Positions 17,024-24,607 of a stretch of DNA of 40,843 nucleotides are shown piece by piece (within the stretch, counting starts at the first letter, position 1; every line of letters starts with the position of its first letter). Both the position numbers and the translations under genes were made by a program. Source of the DNA: an archaeon (lineage in GTDB: Archaea; Thermoproteota; Nitrososphaeria; Nitrososphaerales; CADDZS01). The notes under the pieces were generated by a model, which was not told the DNA's origin, made no database searches, and saw only the letters and a list, made by a program, of their open reading frames with translations. The stretch is taken from the NCBI GenBank assembly GCA_021806865.1, contig JAKAPU010000006.1, forward strand, positions 1-40,843, given 5' to 3'.

Positions 17024-17029
17024 AGAAGC

Positions 17030-17461
17030 ATGGAAATTGGTGAACAGGAAGAAGTTTTGCAGTTGCTCGTTCGAAACAAGGACTCGATTGAAAAGTTTGT
17101 TCGGGTGGCGAAAGCAATGGATGAGACCGGATTCCTTGATGGATTGGAAGCGCTCGCCAAGGCATCAGAACAGGGCTTCGTTGCAGTGAACAGGCCGGAA
17201 GTGATGGGGATGGTTGGTAATGTGATGGTGCTTCTCAACTTGATTGGAAGCCTTGATCACGCGACGCTGATAGGTCTGTCTCAAACGTTACCACAAGCTT
17301 TGAACGATGCAATGGCAGAGCTCAAGAAGGCACCTGATAGAAAATTGGGACTCTTTGAGCTTTTGAACATGATGCGTAGTCCAGAGTTTTCCGCGTTGCT
17401 TCGCGCTGCTCGAACAATGACAAAGACGATGGTCGAAGAAGCGAAGAAAAGCCCTCTCTGA
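17030..17461 (+). CDS. DUF1641 family protein, SQR partner
   Basis: A 143-residue soluble helical protein beginning six bases after the SQR stop. Sequence features (LVRNKDSIEKFVRVAKAMDETGFLDGL, an inner Leu-rich segment NVMVLLNLIGSLDHATLIGL, and 'LFELLNMMRSPEFSALLRAARTM') agree with DUF1641 proteins, which are often encoded next to SQR-like or formate-dehydrogenase-like flavoproteins. Its biochemical role is unknown; the tight spacing says it works with the SQR. The following hairpin (17483-17507) probably ends the two-gene operon. Confidence 0.8.
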   Translation: MEIGEQEEVLQLLVRNKDSIEKFVRVAKAMDETGFLDGLEALAKASEQGFVAVNRPEVMGMVGNVMVLLNLIGSLDHATLIGLSQTLPQALNDAMAELKKAPDRKLGLFELLNMMRSPEFSALLRAARTMTKTMVEEAKKSPL

Positions 17462-17482
17462 ATAGATTGAACAACCTCTCTT

Positions 17483-17507
17483 GATTTGGTCGCACTTCGA
17501 CCAAATC
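17483..17507 (+). terminator. perfect 10-bp hairpin after SQR operon
   Basis: GATTTGGTCG (17483-17492) and CGACCAAATC (17498-17507) pair perfectly around a five-base loop, 21 bases after the DUF1641 stop. A weakly T-rich tail follows. Likely a terminator or stabilising hairpin; an operator is a possible alternative. Confidence 0.6.
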
Positions 17508-17796
17508 CATTTCCTGATTGTTTCACATGCAGGTTATCACGAGGGATACAAGCTAGGTGAAGTCGCTGAATATTCGGAGTTGGTTTCTTATCAAGAATTC
17601 GAAGTGATAACCACATAATCCAACAGAAGCAGACTTCGTACTCTTCAGAACAACATGCCCGGTGTGTTTAACATTGATCACTCAAAGACAATCATATCAC
17701 AATTAACTTAGGCCGGAAGATTGTTTTGGCCTACGCCAGAATCCCGTGTCCTGATATATCTCTTGCCATGATGTAGATGTTTGCAGTTGTCTGCAT

Positions 17797-18417
17797 ATGT
17801 ACTTGAACCGCGGTAAATGTACAATCTCCATCTTATACTTGCAAAGCGGATCCATTCTAAACGTGGCCGCTTTGACACATGAATTCCCAAGAGAGTTTAC
17901 AGCAGACAGCTCTGGAGCGATCAGGAACAAGAGTGGACGACGACTCCTCATGCTGGACGCTGATATGTGGAAAAACAGCAAAAGGGAGTTCTACTCCGCA
18001 TTCGACTTGGGGGCTGACGCATTGCTCTTTCACGTAGGAAGGGCTTACGGGCGGACAATTGGCAAGGATTGGAAAGGAGCGACACAAAAAGAGCTTATTC
18101 GGAACCTTGAAGGGCTCATCATGTCGCTAGGATGGGGCAGGGCTAGAGTACGGTCTTCTGGGAAAGGATCTCGCGAAAGGATAATCGTGGAGAACTGTGT
18201 TTTCTGCGAGGATTCCACTAATGGAAAGAGACCAAGATGTCAAGAGCTTGAAGGAGTGATTTCGGGGGCTGTCGCATGGGCCATCGGGCACGAATATTCT
18301 GTGAAAGAAGTTGCATGCATTGGAATGGGCAATGAAACTTGCGAATTCGAGATCGCAAAAAGCGAAGTAATCACGGATGACCTAAAGAAGAGTACTGGAG
18401 ATACCAAATGGAAATAG
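17797..18417 (+). CDS. V4R-domain sensor protein (module B)
   Basis: About 206 residues. The C-terminal 150 form a V4R (4-vinyl-reductase-type) small-molecule-binding domain: 'FDLGADALLFHVGRAYGRTIG' at the start, 'VENCVFCED' and a third Cys ten residues on (RPRCQELEG), then 'GAVAWAIGHEYSVKEVACIGMGNETCEFEI'. The Cys cluster with following helix is the metal- or redox-active hallmark of many V4R proteins. The first 50 residues are unassigned. An unusual ATG start at 17797 was accepted because no closer in-frame ATG precedes the domain other than Met51/56. Its 3' end overlaps the next gene by 10 bases. Candidate input sensor of module B, ligand unknown. Confidence 0.75.
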   Translation: MYLNRGKCTISILYLQSGSILNVAALTHEFPREFTADSSGAIRNKSGRRLLMLDADMWKNSKREFYSAFDLGADALLFHVGRAYGRTIGKDWKGATQKELIRNLEGLIMSLGWGRARVRSSGKGSRERIIVENCVFCEDSTNGKRPRCQELEGVISGAVAWAIGHEYSVKEVACIGMGNETCEFEIAKSEVITDDLKKSTGDTKWK

Positions 18418-18722
18418 AGTCTGATGCCACGATCCTTGAATGCATAGACGACGGACTGAATGTACTCGGCAGCTCCGCAAAAGTGGCTATCTACTACTAT
18501 CTGGCGCAGAATGAGAAACTCAGCCATGGGCAAATTGCAAGAGAACCTGAGAGATTTGTCAAAGCGCTTGAGCATATGTTCGGAGCCGGCACAGAAACAA
18601 TCGTTAGAATCATATCACAGCGAATAGTTGCACATTTTGAACTTGATGCAAATGAAGATTCTTTCCTTCCAGATCTTGTAGATATGGCACGAGTCAAGAC
18701 ATCTATTGGTCAGGGAAAGTAG
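18408..18722 (+). CDS. small helical protein, paralogue of 13820-14128 product (module B)
   Basis: A 104-residue protein, starting inside the V4R gene (10-base overlap), so the two are translationally coupled. It shares with its module A paralogue the positions ECIDDG, REPERFVKALEHMFGAGTETI and ISQRI. Mostly helical with no membrane segment. It resembles a small archaeal output domain (NitrOD5/DUF3227-like, unverified). The fusion-like coupling to V4R suggests it transmits the V4R state. In module A this protein is followed directly by the CBS gene; here the CBS gene lies 3.1 kb away behind an inverted-repeat-bounded insertion. Confidence 0.7.
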   Translation: MEIESDATILECIDDGLNVLGSSAKVAIYYYLAQNEKLSHGQIAREPERFVKALEHMFGAGTETIVRIISQRIVAHFELDANEDSFLPDLVDMARVKTSIGQGK

Positions 18723-18827
18723 GAAAACGATTGTGGCTTATCCGAAAATCTCGCTCGAAGTGATCCATGCTAGATGTGTGCCATGACTGTTCTGTCGTAG
18801 ACTAGGCGAACTCCGGTTTTTCAATCC

Positions 18828-18878
18828 ATTAACAGAGATTCTTTGGGACAGAAGTTTAGAGTGTTTCGAGGACTCGAT
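18828..18878 (+). repeat. left copy of 51-bp inverted repeat
   Basis: Matches the reverse complement of 21461-21511 base for base over 51 positions (54 of 55 with one mismatch). Flanks the hydrolase and MFS genes. In one frame it reads LTEILWDRSLECFEDSI and the frame stays open beyond the repeat on both sides, so it may derive from a coding region. No target-site duplication was found. Confidence 0.9.
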
Positions 18879-19222
18879 TTCTCCGATATTTGCTTTGTAT
18901 ATGGAAGACGCAAACTACTCGAAATCAATGTTCGAATAGATCTTTGTGAGGGCAGAGTGATTGAATAAACGCTCGATGATACCGCAACGCAATGTGAATC
19001 TCAAAATGGAGTTGAAATTTTCTGCCTTAATGTGCGAAAGCTTTTCGCTACCATTATATCAGACATCGGATAATTTCGTCCTTAGTGATGCTATGGACAC
19101 ACTTACAAGATGCATTCTTGCTTGAATGTTCGCAACAAGGGTCTCACTGTACTATTTCACTGCCCATAGCATAACTAAGACAAAGACTAAATTTACACAA
19201 CGAGAGTATTTCTACCTGTGAC
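18879..19222. other. stretch inside inverted-repeat cassette without recognisable gene
   Basis: Continues the repeat's open frame to a stop near 18937 (...ISPIFALYMEDANYSKSMFE), then shows nothing recognisable up to the end of the hydrolase gene at 19223. Confidence 0.35.
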
Positions 19223-19864
19223 TTACTTCAAGAGAGCAAATACAGCTTCTGAGGGCGATACGACGCCAAAATACTTTGAAATGTTTCTCAGTGATGCTTC
19301 ATGAAGGTCTTTCTCTGGAGACATCACGCAATCGCTCAGCACTATCGGAAGGTAGTCGTTCATTATGGCATCTCTGACTGTAGACTCCACACAAACGTTG
19401 GTGGTAGTTCCGGCAAACAAGAGATTTCTTATGCCATTGCTCCTCACTATGAGCGGAAAGTGCGAGTCAACGAACGCGCTGTAGCGGTGTTTGATTGCTA
19501 CAATTTCATCTTGCTCTGGCGTAAGCTCTGATACTATTTGCGAGCCCCACGAATTCGGGAGACAAAAGTCGGGCGAGACGCCCATCCTGTCTTTGTAAGT
19601 GCGCGATGCCGTATAATTGCTGTGTATTGTTTTTACGAAGATTCTGAGAAGTCCTTCGCTTCTTGCTTTCCCGAGGACGTTTTGCAACCTAGATATCATT
19701 TGAAGCGTCGCACTTACATCCCATCCGAGGCTCTTGGCTAGGAAACCATTGGGCATACAATAGTCGTTTTGCATATCGATTATTACCAACGCCGTTTCCG
19801 CTTTGATGAGTGGATTAGGAATCTTCAACTGAGATTTGTTCTCCCCTCTTTGCTCATAAATCAT
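19223..19864 (-). CDS. isochorismatase/nicotinamidase-like cysteine hydrolase
   Basis: A 213-residue protein with the catalytic triad of the family: Asp in ALVIIDMQNDY, Lys in VAIKHRYSAF, and Cys in TTTNVCVEST. The cis-peptide Ala/Gly-Thr element (FAGTTTNVC) and FVDSHF segment are as expected. Family members hydrolyse isochorismate, nicotinamide, N-carbamoyl compounds or similar amides. The substrate is unknown. It is transcribed in the same direction as the MFS gene, about 146 bases downstream of it, and both lie between the two copies of the 51-bp inverted repeat, so they probably form a transport-and-hydrolysis unit brought in together. Confidence 0.85.
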   Translation of the reverse strand: MIYEQRGENKSQLKIPNPLIKAETALVIIDMQNDYCMPNGFLAKSLGWDVSATLQMISRLQNVLGKARSEGLLRIFVKTIHSNYTASRTYKDRMGVSPDFCLPNSWGSQIVSELTPEQDEIVAIKHRYSAFVDSHFPLIVRSNGIRNLLFAGTTTNVCVESTVRDAIMNDYLPIVLSDCVMSPEKDLHEASLRNISKYFGVVSPSEAVFALLK

Positions 19865-20010
19865 GTGATTGACTTTCTAGAATGTCATGAAAACAGGCTG
19901 TCTCGCCGGCATGTTCGATTTAAGCAGTCTATAGGTTAAAGATCAAAATTGTGAGAGGGAGTTGCTCGTGCATGTTAGTTCTCCCCCACTGACGATTTGA
20001 ATCGTTCATT

Positions 20011-21282
20011 CTATTCTATTGCATTGATTTGTCTTCTGCTTGTTTCAGGGATCACGAAGGTCGCGGCAAACCCGATAGCTAGTGCAATCAGCGCAACAGA
20101 ACTTGCGAGTTGCAACCCGCCGACAAGTGGCGCAAGCACTCCTAGCGCATATGGTGCTAGTCCACCGAATCCTCTCCCGACACTGTACACAAAATCGCTC
20201 CCCGTCGCTCTCGCTCTGGTGGGATAGATCTCGTTTAGCCACAGTGGCCATGCACCGAATGCTCCAACCGAGAAGTAAAAGAGAAGATATCCGACGAATG
20301 CTGTGCTCAAAGTGTGAGTGAGCACGCCGAGCGCTCCAATGCTCAGAGCCAGTGCGTACGTACCCATGAAGAAACGAGTAAAGCGCCTTCTTCCGTATTT
20401 ATCCGAGAGAACGCCGACTATGGGTTCTAAGATGAAGGGAAGGATGGTCCCGGTTCCGAACAGAATGATGTAGGTTGAGAGCATTGAGAAATGAAGTTGG
20501 CTCAGAATCGTGGGGATCCAGGCAATCAGCCCGTAAAAGGTGAACATGAATGCGAACGCGACCAACAAGAACTTGATTGTCGTTGCTTTGAGATCACCCA
20601 TGAATATTTGTTTTAGTGGTGAGTGCGATGAGTACTTCTCGAGCTCAGCCGGTAACTCGTTAGCTGCCTTTCTCCGTTTGTATTCCAGCCACTTTTTCGA
20701 TTCAGGCATTCCGAACCTGACGAAGATGATGAGAAATGAAAGCAACCCAGAGACCAGGAACACCGTCCTCCAGCCATAAACCGGCATCAGGAACAGACCA
20801 GTGGCTACGGCAAGACCTGTGCCGAGACCTCCGCCACTACCCTGGTAGAACCCCCCAGACAGTCCTCTCCTTTCTGAAGGCCAGACTTCCGCCACAAGGC
20901 TGAGCCCAATTCCCCATTCGCCTCCCATTCCCAGCCCTCCGATGAACCTGTAAGTTGCAACCTGAAGTGGAGTGGTCGCTGTGAAAAGAAGAGACGTGAA
21001 GATTCCAAAGATCGCCATCGTGATGTAAAGCCCTTTCTTTCGTCCGATGATGTCTGCTGCCCATCCAAAAATTACTCCGCCGATCGCATTACCGACGAGG
21101 TTTGCGGTCAGAATTAGTCCGCCTTCTGCAGCACTAATTCCGAATTGATGAATCCAGTATGTCAAGGCGAAGCTTGCAATCAAGATATCGTAAAAATCGA
21201 ATATGTAACCCAAGTTTGCACCAATGATCGTGTTGACTATTTCGGATCGCTTGTATGATAGGGCGGTGCTTGTCGCGGCCAT
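20011..21282 (-). CDS. MFS metabolite:H+ symporter-like transporter
   Basis: About 423 residues with twelve predicted helices. MFS signatures are 'GWAADIIGRKKG' (loop 2-3), 'RFIGGLGMGGEWGIG' and 'GVLSDKYGRRRF' (loop 8-9); the overall form fits the sugar/aromatic-acid/sialate-type metabolite:H+ symporters. ATG 21282 is chosen over upstream ATGs (21336, 21354) because a TATA box (TTTATAT, 21307-21313) is placed 24 bases ahead, fitting a leaderless transcript. Substrate unknown, but co-location with an isochorismatase-like hydrolase points to an amide or aromatic compound. Lies inside the inverted-repeat cassette. Confidence 0.85.
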   Translation of the reverse strand: MAATSTALSYKRSEIVNTIIGANLGYIFDFYDILIASFALTYWIHQFGISAAEGGLILTANLVGNAIGGVIFGWAADIIGRKKGLYITMAIFGIFTSLLFTATTPLQVATYRFIGGLGMGGEWGIGLSLVAEVWPSERRGLSGGFYQGSGGGLGTGLAVATGLFLMPVYGWRTVFLVSGLLSFLIIFVRFGMPESKKWLEYKRRKAANELPAELEKYSSHSPLKQIFMGDLKATTIKFLLVAFAFMFTFYGLIAWIPTILSQLHFSMLSTYIILFGTGTILPFILEPIVGVLSDKYGRRRFTRFFMGTYALALSIGALGVLTHTLSTAFVGYLLFYFSVGAFGAWPLWLNEIYPTRARATGSDFVYSVGRGFGGLAPYALGVLAPLVGGLQLASSVALIALAIGFAATFVIPETSRRQINAIE

Positions 21283-21302
21283 TGCTGCGCTCGCGAGAAC
21301 AG

Positions 21303-21316
21303 TCGAATATAAAGCG
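21303..21316 (-). promoter_or_regulatory. TATA box of MFS gene
   Basis: Minus-strand GCTTTATATTCG, with TTTATAT ending 24 bases before ATG 21282, the spacing of an archaeal TATA box to a leaderless start. Used to choose the start. Confidence 0.6.
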
Positions 21317-21460
21317 AGTGCTATTACATACGACATTACGAGCTTGCGAGGCAAGCTGAGCGGTTAATTTTCCTTACGTCTCGACACTATACAGAGACAC
21401 AATTCACTAGTCAGCAGGCGAGTATGCTTGTTGTCAACGACCGGCTTGAATGACAAAGAG

Positions 21461-21511
21461 ATCGAGTCCTCGAAACACTCTAAACTTCTGTCCCAAAGAA
21501 TCTCTGTTAAT
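21461..21511 (-). repeat. right copy of 51-bp inverted repeat
   Basis: Exact reverse complement of 18828-18878. The outer side joins sequence leading to the CBS gene of module B. Together the two copies bound 2.6 kb. Confidence 0.9.
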
Positions 21512-21815
21512 CTTCTCCTTTTCCCTGCTTCTGAAAACAGTTCATTGCCATTTTGGGTCTTGCCAAGGATGGTTGGTTACTACGCTTTTTTCTCGCACGA
21601 TGGTTGTCGTTGGACTCCAAGCTTTGCCTTTTTGCTGCAGCGCAGATCTTCGCTTGTGTGTAACGACTAGCAGAACTACACTACCTTTGTTGGCGAGTAT
21701 TGCTTTAATAGGACATCAAGTCTGTGTACTGGGGCGATCTTTGAGTCAATTGACTAGGGCAGCTCAACTTGGGCGTCACAAACCGTTCGTCCAGCCGCAG
21801 GCAATCACGAAGTAC
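21512..21815. other. stretch between repeat and CBS gene, no recognisable product
   Basis: An open plus-strand frame continues upstream of the CBS gene through this stretch and the repeat, but its translation (Cys- and Ser-rich) does not resemble the module A paralogue. It is probably non-coding, holding the promoter for the CBS gene; CTTTAATAGG near 21702 is a possible TATA box. Confidence 0.35.
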
Positions 21816-22652
21816 TTGGACGCTGAAATCGGGAGGCTCTTTCCAAACATTATGTCTGTTCCGCGAATTGTCGCCTCAGGAGAAAGTCCGCTAATTAGCG
21901 TTGGTACAACGCTGCACGTCTCCGATGCGCAGTTACTTCCTGTAGAGACAAAGCCACTAAAAATCGATAGGAAGACCGGAGTCGAGATGTACGGGGCGGT
22001 GGGAGGATTTGGTGTGTTGGAGAAAATAATGAACACGTCCGTAAAGCATCGCGACAAGCTTCTTCTTACTCCGTGCAAAGAAGCAATATCATGGATAGGC
22101 TCGGTTGGTCTCAACGATACTTTGAACACACTGCTGGATGTATTCGAGACCACACGCTTCGGTAGCGCTCGCGTGTATAAAGAAAATGTCCACACACTCA
22201 TTGGCCTGGATGATGTGCTTTCACTGTATAGGGAAAACAAAATCTATTGTGACATGACCGCGTCTGAGGTCGGTTCGAGGATTGTCTCAATTCCTCCCAG
22301 TTATACGCTTTCGAAGACAATAGCACTCATGTTCGAGAGAAGGATAAGACGCGTGTTTGTTGGAGGTAGAGGGGGGAGGTACATTTCAGACAGGTTAATT
22401 CTGAGTTTCTTGTTTACCCCAGAGCGAATTGGAATAGCAGGTAGAAGGCCAGAAGATTGGCTCAAGGCAACAATTTCTGAAATCGGAGCAAAGACTGCCA
22501 TTAAAATAAAGGACAAGACAAGCGTCAGCAGGGCCGCCTCGCTGATCGGAACCGAATCGGACGATTGCCTAATCAGCGACAATGGAAAGGTTATCTCAAG
22601 ATGGGATCTTGTGATGAAGCCTTATGCGCAACACAGACTCGGAGTTTCCTGA
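21816..22652 (+). CDS. CBS-pair-like protein, paralogue of 12950-13819 product (module B)
   Basis: About 278 residues if started at TTG 21816, where LDAEIGRLFPNI lines up with the N-terminus of the module A protein (KIDESFPEI). An ATG at 21852 would cut the shared part. Matching blocks are ISVGTT/LVGGT, FETTRFGSARVYKENVHTLI/FARTRFGWEIVEAHGLHSIV, 'RRIRRVFVGGRGGRYISDRLILSFLFTP' and RWDLVMKP. The CBS-like pair should bind an adenine nucleotide. The two proteins diverge strongly, so duplication is old. Separated from its small-protein partner by the cassette. Confidence 0.7.
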   Translation: MDAEIGRLFPNIMSVPRIVASGESPLISVGTTLHVSDAQLLPVETKPLKIDRKTGVEMYGAVGGFGVLEKIMNTSVKHRDKLLLTPCKEAISWIGSVGLNDTLNTLLDVFETTRFGSARVYKENVHTLIGLDDVLSLYRENKIYCDMTASEVGSRIVSIPPSYTLSKTIALMFERRIRRVFVGGRGGRYISDRLILSFLFTPERIGIAGRRPEDWLKATISEIGAKTAIKIKDKTSVSRAASLIGTESDDCLISDNGKVISRWDLVMKPYAQHRLGVS

Positions 22653-22801
22653 GCATACGTTCTTCGAAGACTCCTGTTGCGACAACAATTGGCCTGAACA
22701 CAGTTTTCGGCCTTGATTGTGTCGTCTGCCATTATTGAATCCGGCTTATTGAATCTGCGGGCATTCGTGACTTTTTCGTGGAACTCACATGAATAATTGC
22801 A

Positions 22802-23023
22802 ATGGATCCGCGAAAAGAGGAACCCAATATCGCAGTTTCTATCCTACACTATTTCGTCGGCCTGTTGCTCGAAGCCTATGTGCAATTGCAGACATATTCT
22901 GAACTAGGCAAACCATTGTTCCAGCTGATTGGCATATCTGAAAAGAGGTTGCTTTTTCTTGCCAACAGTACAAACGGCCTCTTATACCTCAGAGGCATTC
23001 TCGTCTATCAAGATCCGTTATGA
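22802..23023 (+). CDS. possible small hydrophobic protein upstream of winged-helix gene
   Basis: A 73-residue ATG ORF (SILHYFVGLLLEAYVQLQ in the middle) whose stop overlaps the start of the next gene in the form ATGA, which suggests translational coupling. No family was recognised and the coding character is not strong. It may be a true partner of the winged-helix protein or chance. Confidence 0.35.
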   Translation: MDPRKEEPNIAVSILHYFVGLLLEAYVQLQTYSELGKPLFQLIGISEKRLLFLANSTNGLLYLRGILVYQDPL

Positions 23024-23373
23024 CAGTCGAAAGCCAGTTCAGTGGAAGCGAGTGGAAAAGCGAAACCGTCGTAGCAAAAGGGACAACTGCGTATTATGAG
23101 AGGAGCGAGCGGCAAATCAACAGGCGCTCAAGACTCGAAACATGCTGCGAAATTCTCAGCGCAATAGCAGCAGGTGCAAGCAAACCAACACACGTGATGT
23201 ACAAGGCAAACTTGTCTTGGGGCGTAATGCGCGTTTACATGGAGATCTTGATTCAAAGGGAACTTGTGGACGAAGTCAGAGAAGAGAACAGAATCGCTTA
23301 TCGTCTCACAAACAGAGGCTACGAGCTAATGAATCAATACATGCAAATCCGAGAGAAGCTCGTTCCCTCTTAA
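23020..23373 (+). CDS. winged-helix (HTH_45-type) transcription regulator
   Basis: A 117-residue protein with a C-terminal archaeal winged helix: RRSRLETCCEILSAIAAGASKP, 'THVMYKANLSWGVMRVYMEILIQRELV' and the wing 'YRLTNRGYELMNQY'. This form is very common in Nitrososphaeria. The first 35 residues are probably disordered. It follows the small ORF by an ATGA overlap and is followed 22 bases later by a four-cysteine protein, so they are probably one operon within module B. Likely a local regulator; its target is unknown. Confidence 0.8.
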   Translation: MTVESQFSGSEWKSETVVAKGTTAYYERSERQINRRSRLETCCEILSAIAAGASKPTHVMYKANLSWGVMRVYMEILIQRELVDEVREENRIAYRLTNRGYELMNQYMQIREKLVPS

Positions 23374-23395
23374 GTTCAGAAGATGTTCTCAAGAC

Positions 23396-23635
23396 ATGCA
23401 AGATTCCAGGACCATGGAAGAATTCAACAGCATGAAAGCTCAGGACACCGAAGAGATCAGTTATCGCACTTGCCTCACTTGTCAGCCGCATCCCTGGTAC
23501 CCTGACATCGGTCCCGTAACTCTCCATCGAGGAAGTGAATGCTTAATCTGCCATCGAAGCAGTACCGAATATACATCGAAAAAGCCGAGAAATTTGGCTT
23601 TGGAAAGCCCAGTGATTCAGAATGCAGTCAAATGA
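23396..23635 (+). CDS. small four-cysteine (zinc-binding) protein
   Basis: A 79-residue ORF with CLTC and, 23 residues later, CLIC separated by an aromatic, His-containing stretch (PHPWYPDIGPVTLHRGSE). The Cys4 spacing suggests a zinc ribbon or knuckle. ATGs at 23396 and 23414 are both possible. Downstream of the winged-helix gene by 22 bases and probably co-transcribed. No known family; the function could be protein or nucleic-acid binding. Confidence 0.55.
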   Translation: MQDSRTMEEFNSMKAQDTEEISYRTCLTCQPHPWYPDIGPVTLHRGSECLICHRSSTEYTSKKPRNLALESPVIQNAVK

Positions 23636-23945
23636 CGAGAACTCGGAATTTGAGCAGCTACTCGAAGATCTGGAAGTCAGGGCATAGCAGATAATCAGAA
23701 TAGTTGCGCGTCCAGTCTATTGCGACAAGTGTGAACGTGAACTGGCATCGTTTTTACTGCCCTTATGCGTCATTTCTTTGCATCTTTCACATAGCAACTC
23801 ACACTTGCCTTGAGAGTGAAAAAGACACAGTATTCAAGAGATTTGCTCGGTTCAATGAGTAGCTTACTTCCTGTGTATTTACTTCCAGCTCATTTCTTTT
23901 AACGCATCCTAGAGGAAAAGTACTAACCTCAAATCCCTAACAAAT
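23636..23945. other. gap holding a possible interrupted ORF
   Basis: An ATG at 23622 opens a frame of 21 codons (QSNDENSEFEQLLEDLEV) ending in TAG at 23685-23687. In the same frame a further 41 codons follow, with a CDKC pair, to TGA at 23811. This may be a broken small gene. A/T-rich sequence near 23880-23945 probably holds the promoter of the RHH-like gene. Confidence 0.3.
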
Positions 23946-24575
23946 ATGAACAAACTTGGGCGTTTGCAAACAACATCAATGTCAAGAACGAACATCTCTG
24001 TTAGCCAAGAGCTTGCCGACGATCTTTCAGATCAGGCGACCAGTCAAAACAAGACGATGTACGGAATCACGAACGAATCTCTCCGCACAGTCGTGAGAGT
24101 GCTGAAAGAAGGCGGTCGCATCGAAGAAATATACGAAGCGTGGAGACTCAACCGCATAGCTAGAGATATTGGAGCGTTCCCTCTCATCGGCAGGGAACCC
24201 ATTCTTTCCTTGGCGAAGGAGCTCTATAGTAAAGATAGGGAGAAGCTCGGAAAGATATGGTTCGAAGGAGGAGTCAGTGCTGGTTCGTATTTCAGAATGA
24301 TCTGCCAGACATTCGAGGAATTTGCGAGCATGCTTGAGAGTCTTAAGGATGTGCTCACTGTGGGCCGGATAGAGTTCAAGAGAGACAGAGAGGACCCCCA
24401 TAAATTCATCTTTCAGGAAGTGACAACTCTACCAATGGAGCTGAATTACTGCAGAGAGCAGTACTTCTCGGGGATATTCAGTGCTTTATCAGCGAAAGTA
24501 CTTGATCATGAGACAGGCCCAGGGACGCTTCAGATTCATGTGGAGACAGCGCAGTCCATCAAGAAGCAGCTCTAG
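23946..24575 (+). CDS. RHH-like N-terminal regulator with unknown C-terminal domain (module B)
   Basis: A 209-residue protein. Residues 13-55 (RTNISVSQELADDLSDQATSQNK ... NESLRTVVRVLKEG) have a beta strand followed by two helices, like a ribbon-helix-helix DNA-binding domain. Residues 60-209 hold a soluble alpha/beta domain with features such as ELNYCREQYFSGIFSALSAKVLD, close in character to V4R/heme-NO-binding-like sensor ends, though I cannot confirm this. ATG 23979 is an alternative start at the RHH strand. It lies 32 bases before the ATPase gene on the same strand, so an operon is likely. Candidate regulator controlled by the ATPase. Confidence 0.6.
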   Translation: MNKLGRLQTTSMSRTNISVSQELADDLSDQATSQNKTMYGITNESLRTVVRVLKEGGRIEEIYEAWRLNRIARDIGAFPLIGREPILSLAKELYSKDREKLGKIWFEGGVSAGSYFRMICQTFEEFASMLESLKDVLTVGRIEFKRDREDPHKFIFQEVTTLPMELNYCREQYFSGIFSALSAKVLDHETGPGTLQIHVETAQSIKKQL

Positions 24576-24607
24576 CAACATCGACATTAATTCAGGTTGA
24601 CAGGATC

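Noticed and set aside
21450..21815. N-terminal extension of the module B CBS gene
   Set aside because: The extension passes through the 51-bp repeat and does not align with the module A paralogue; TTG 21816 does.
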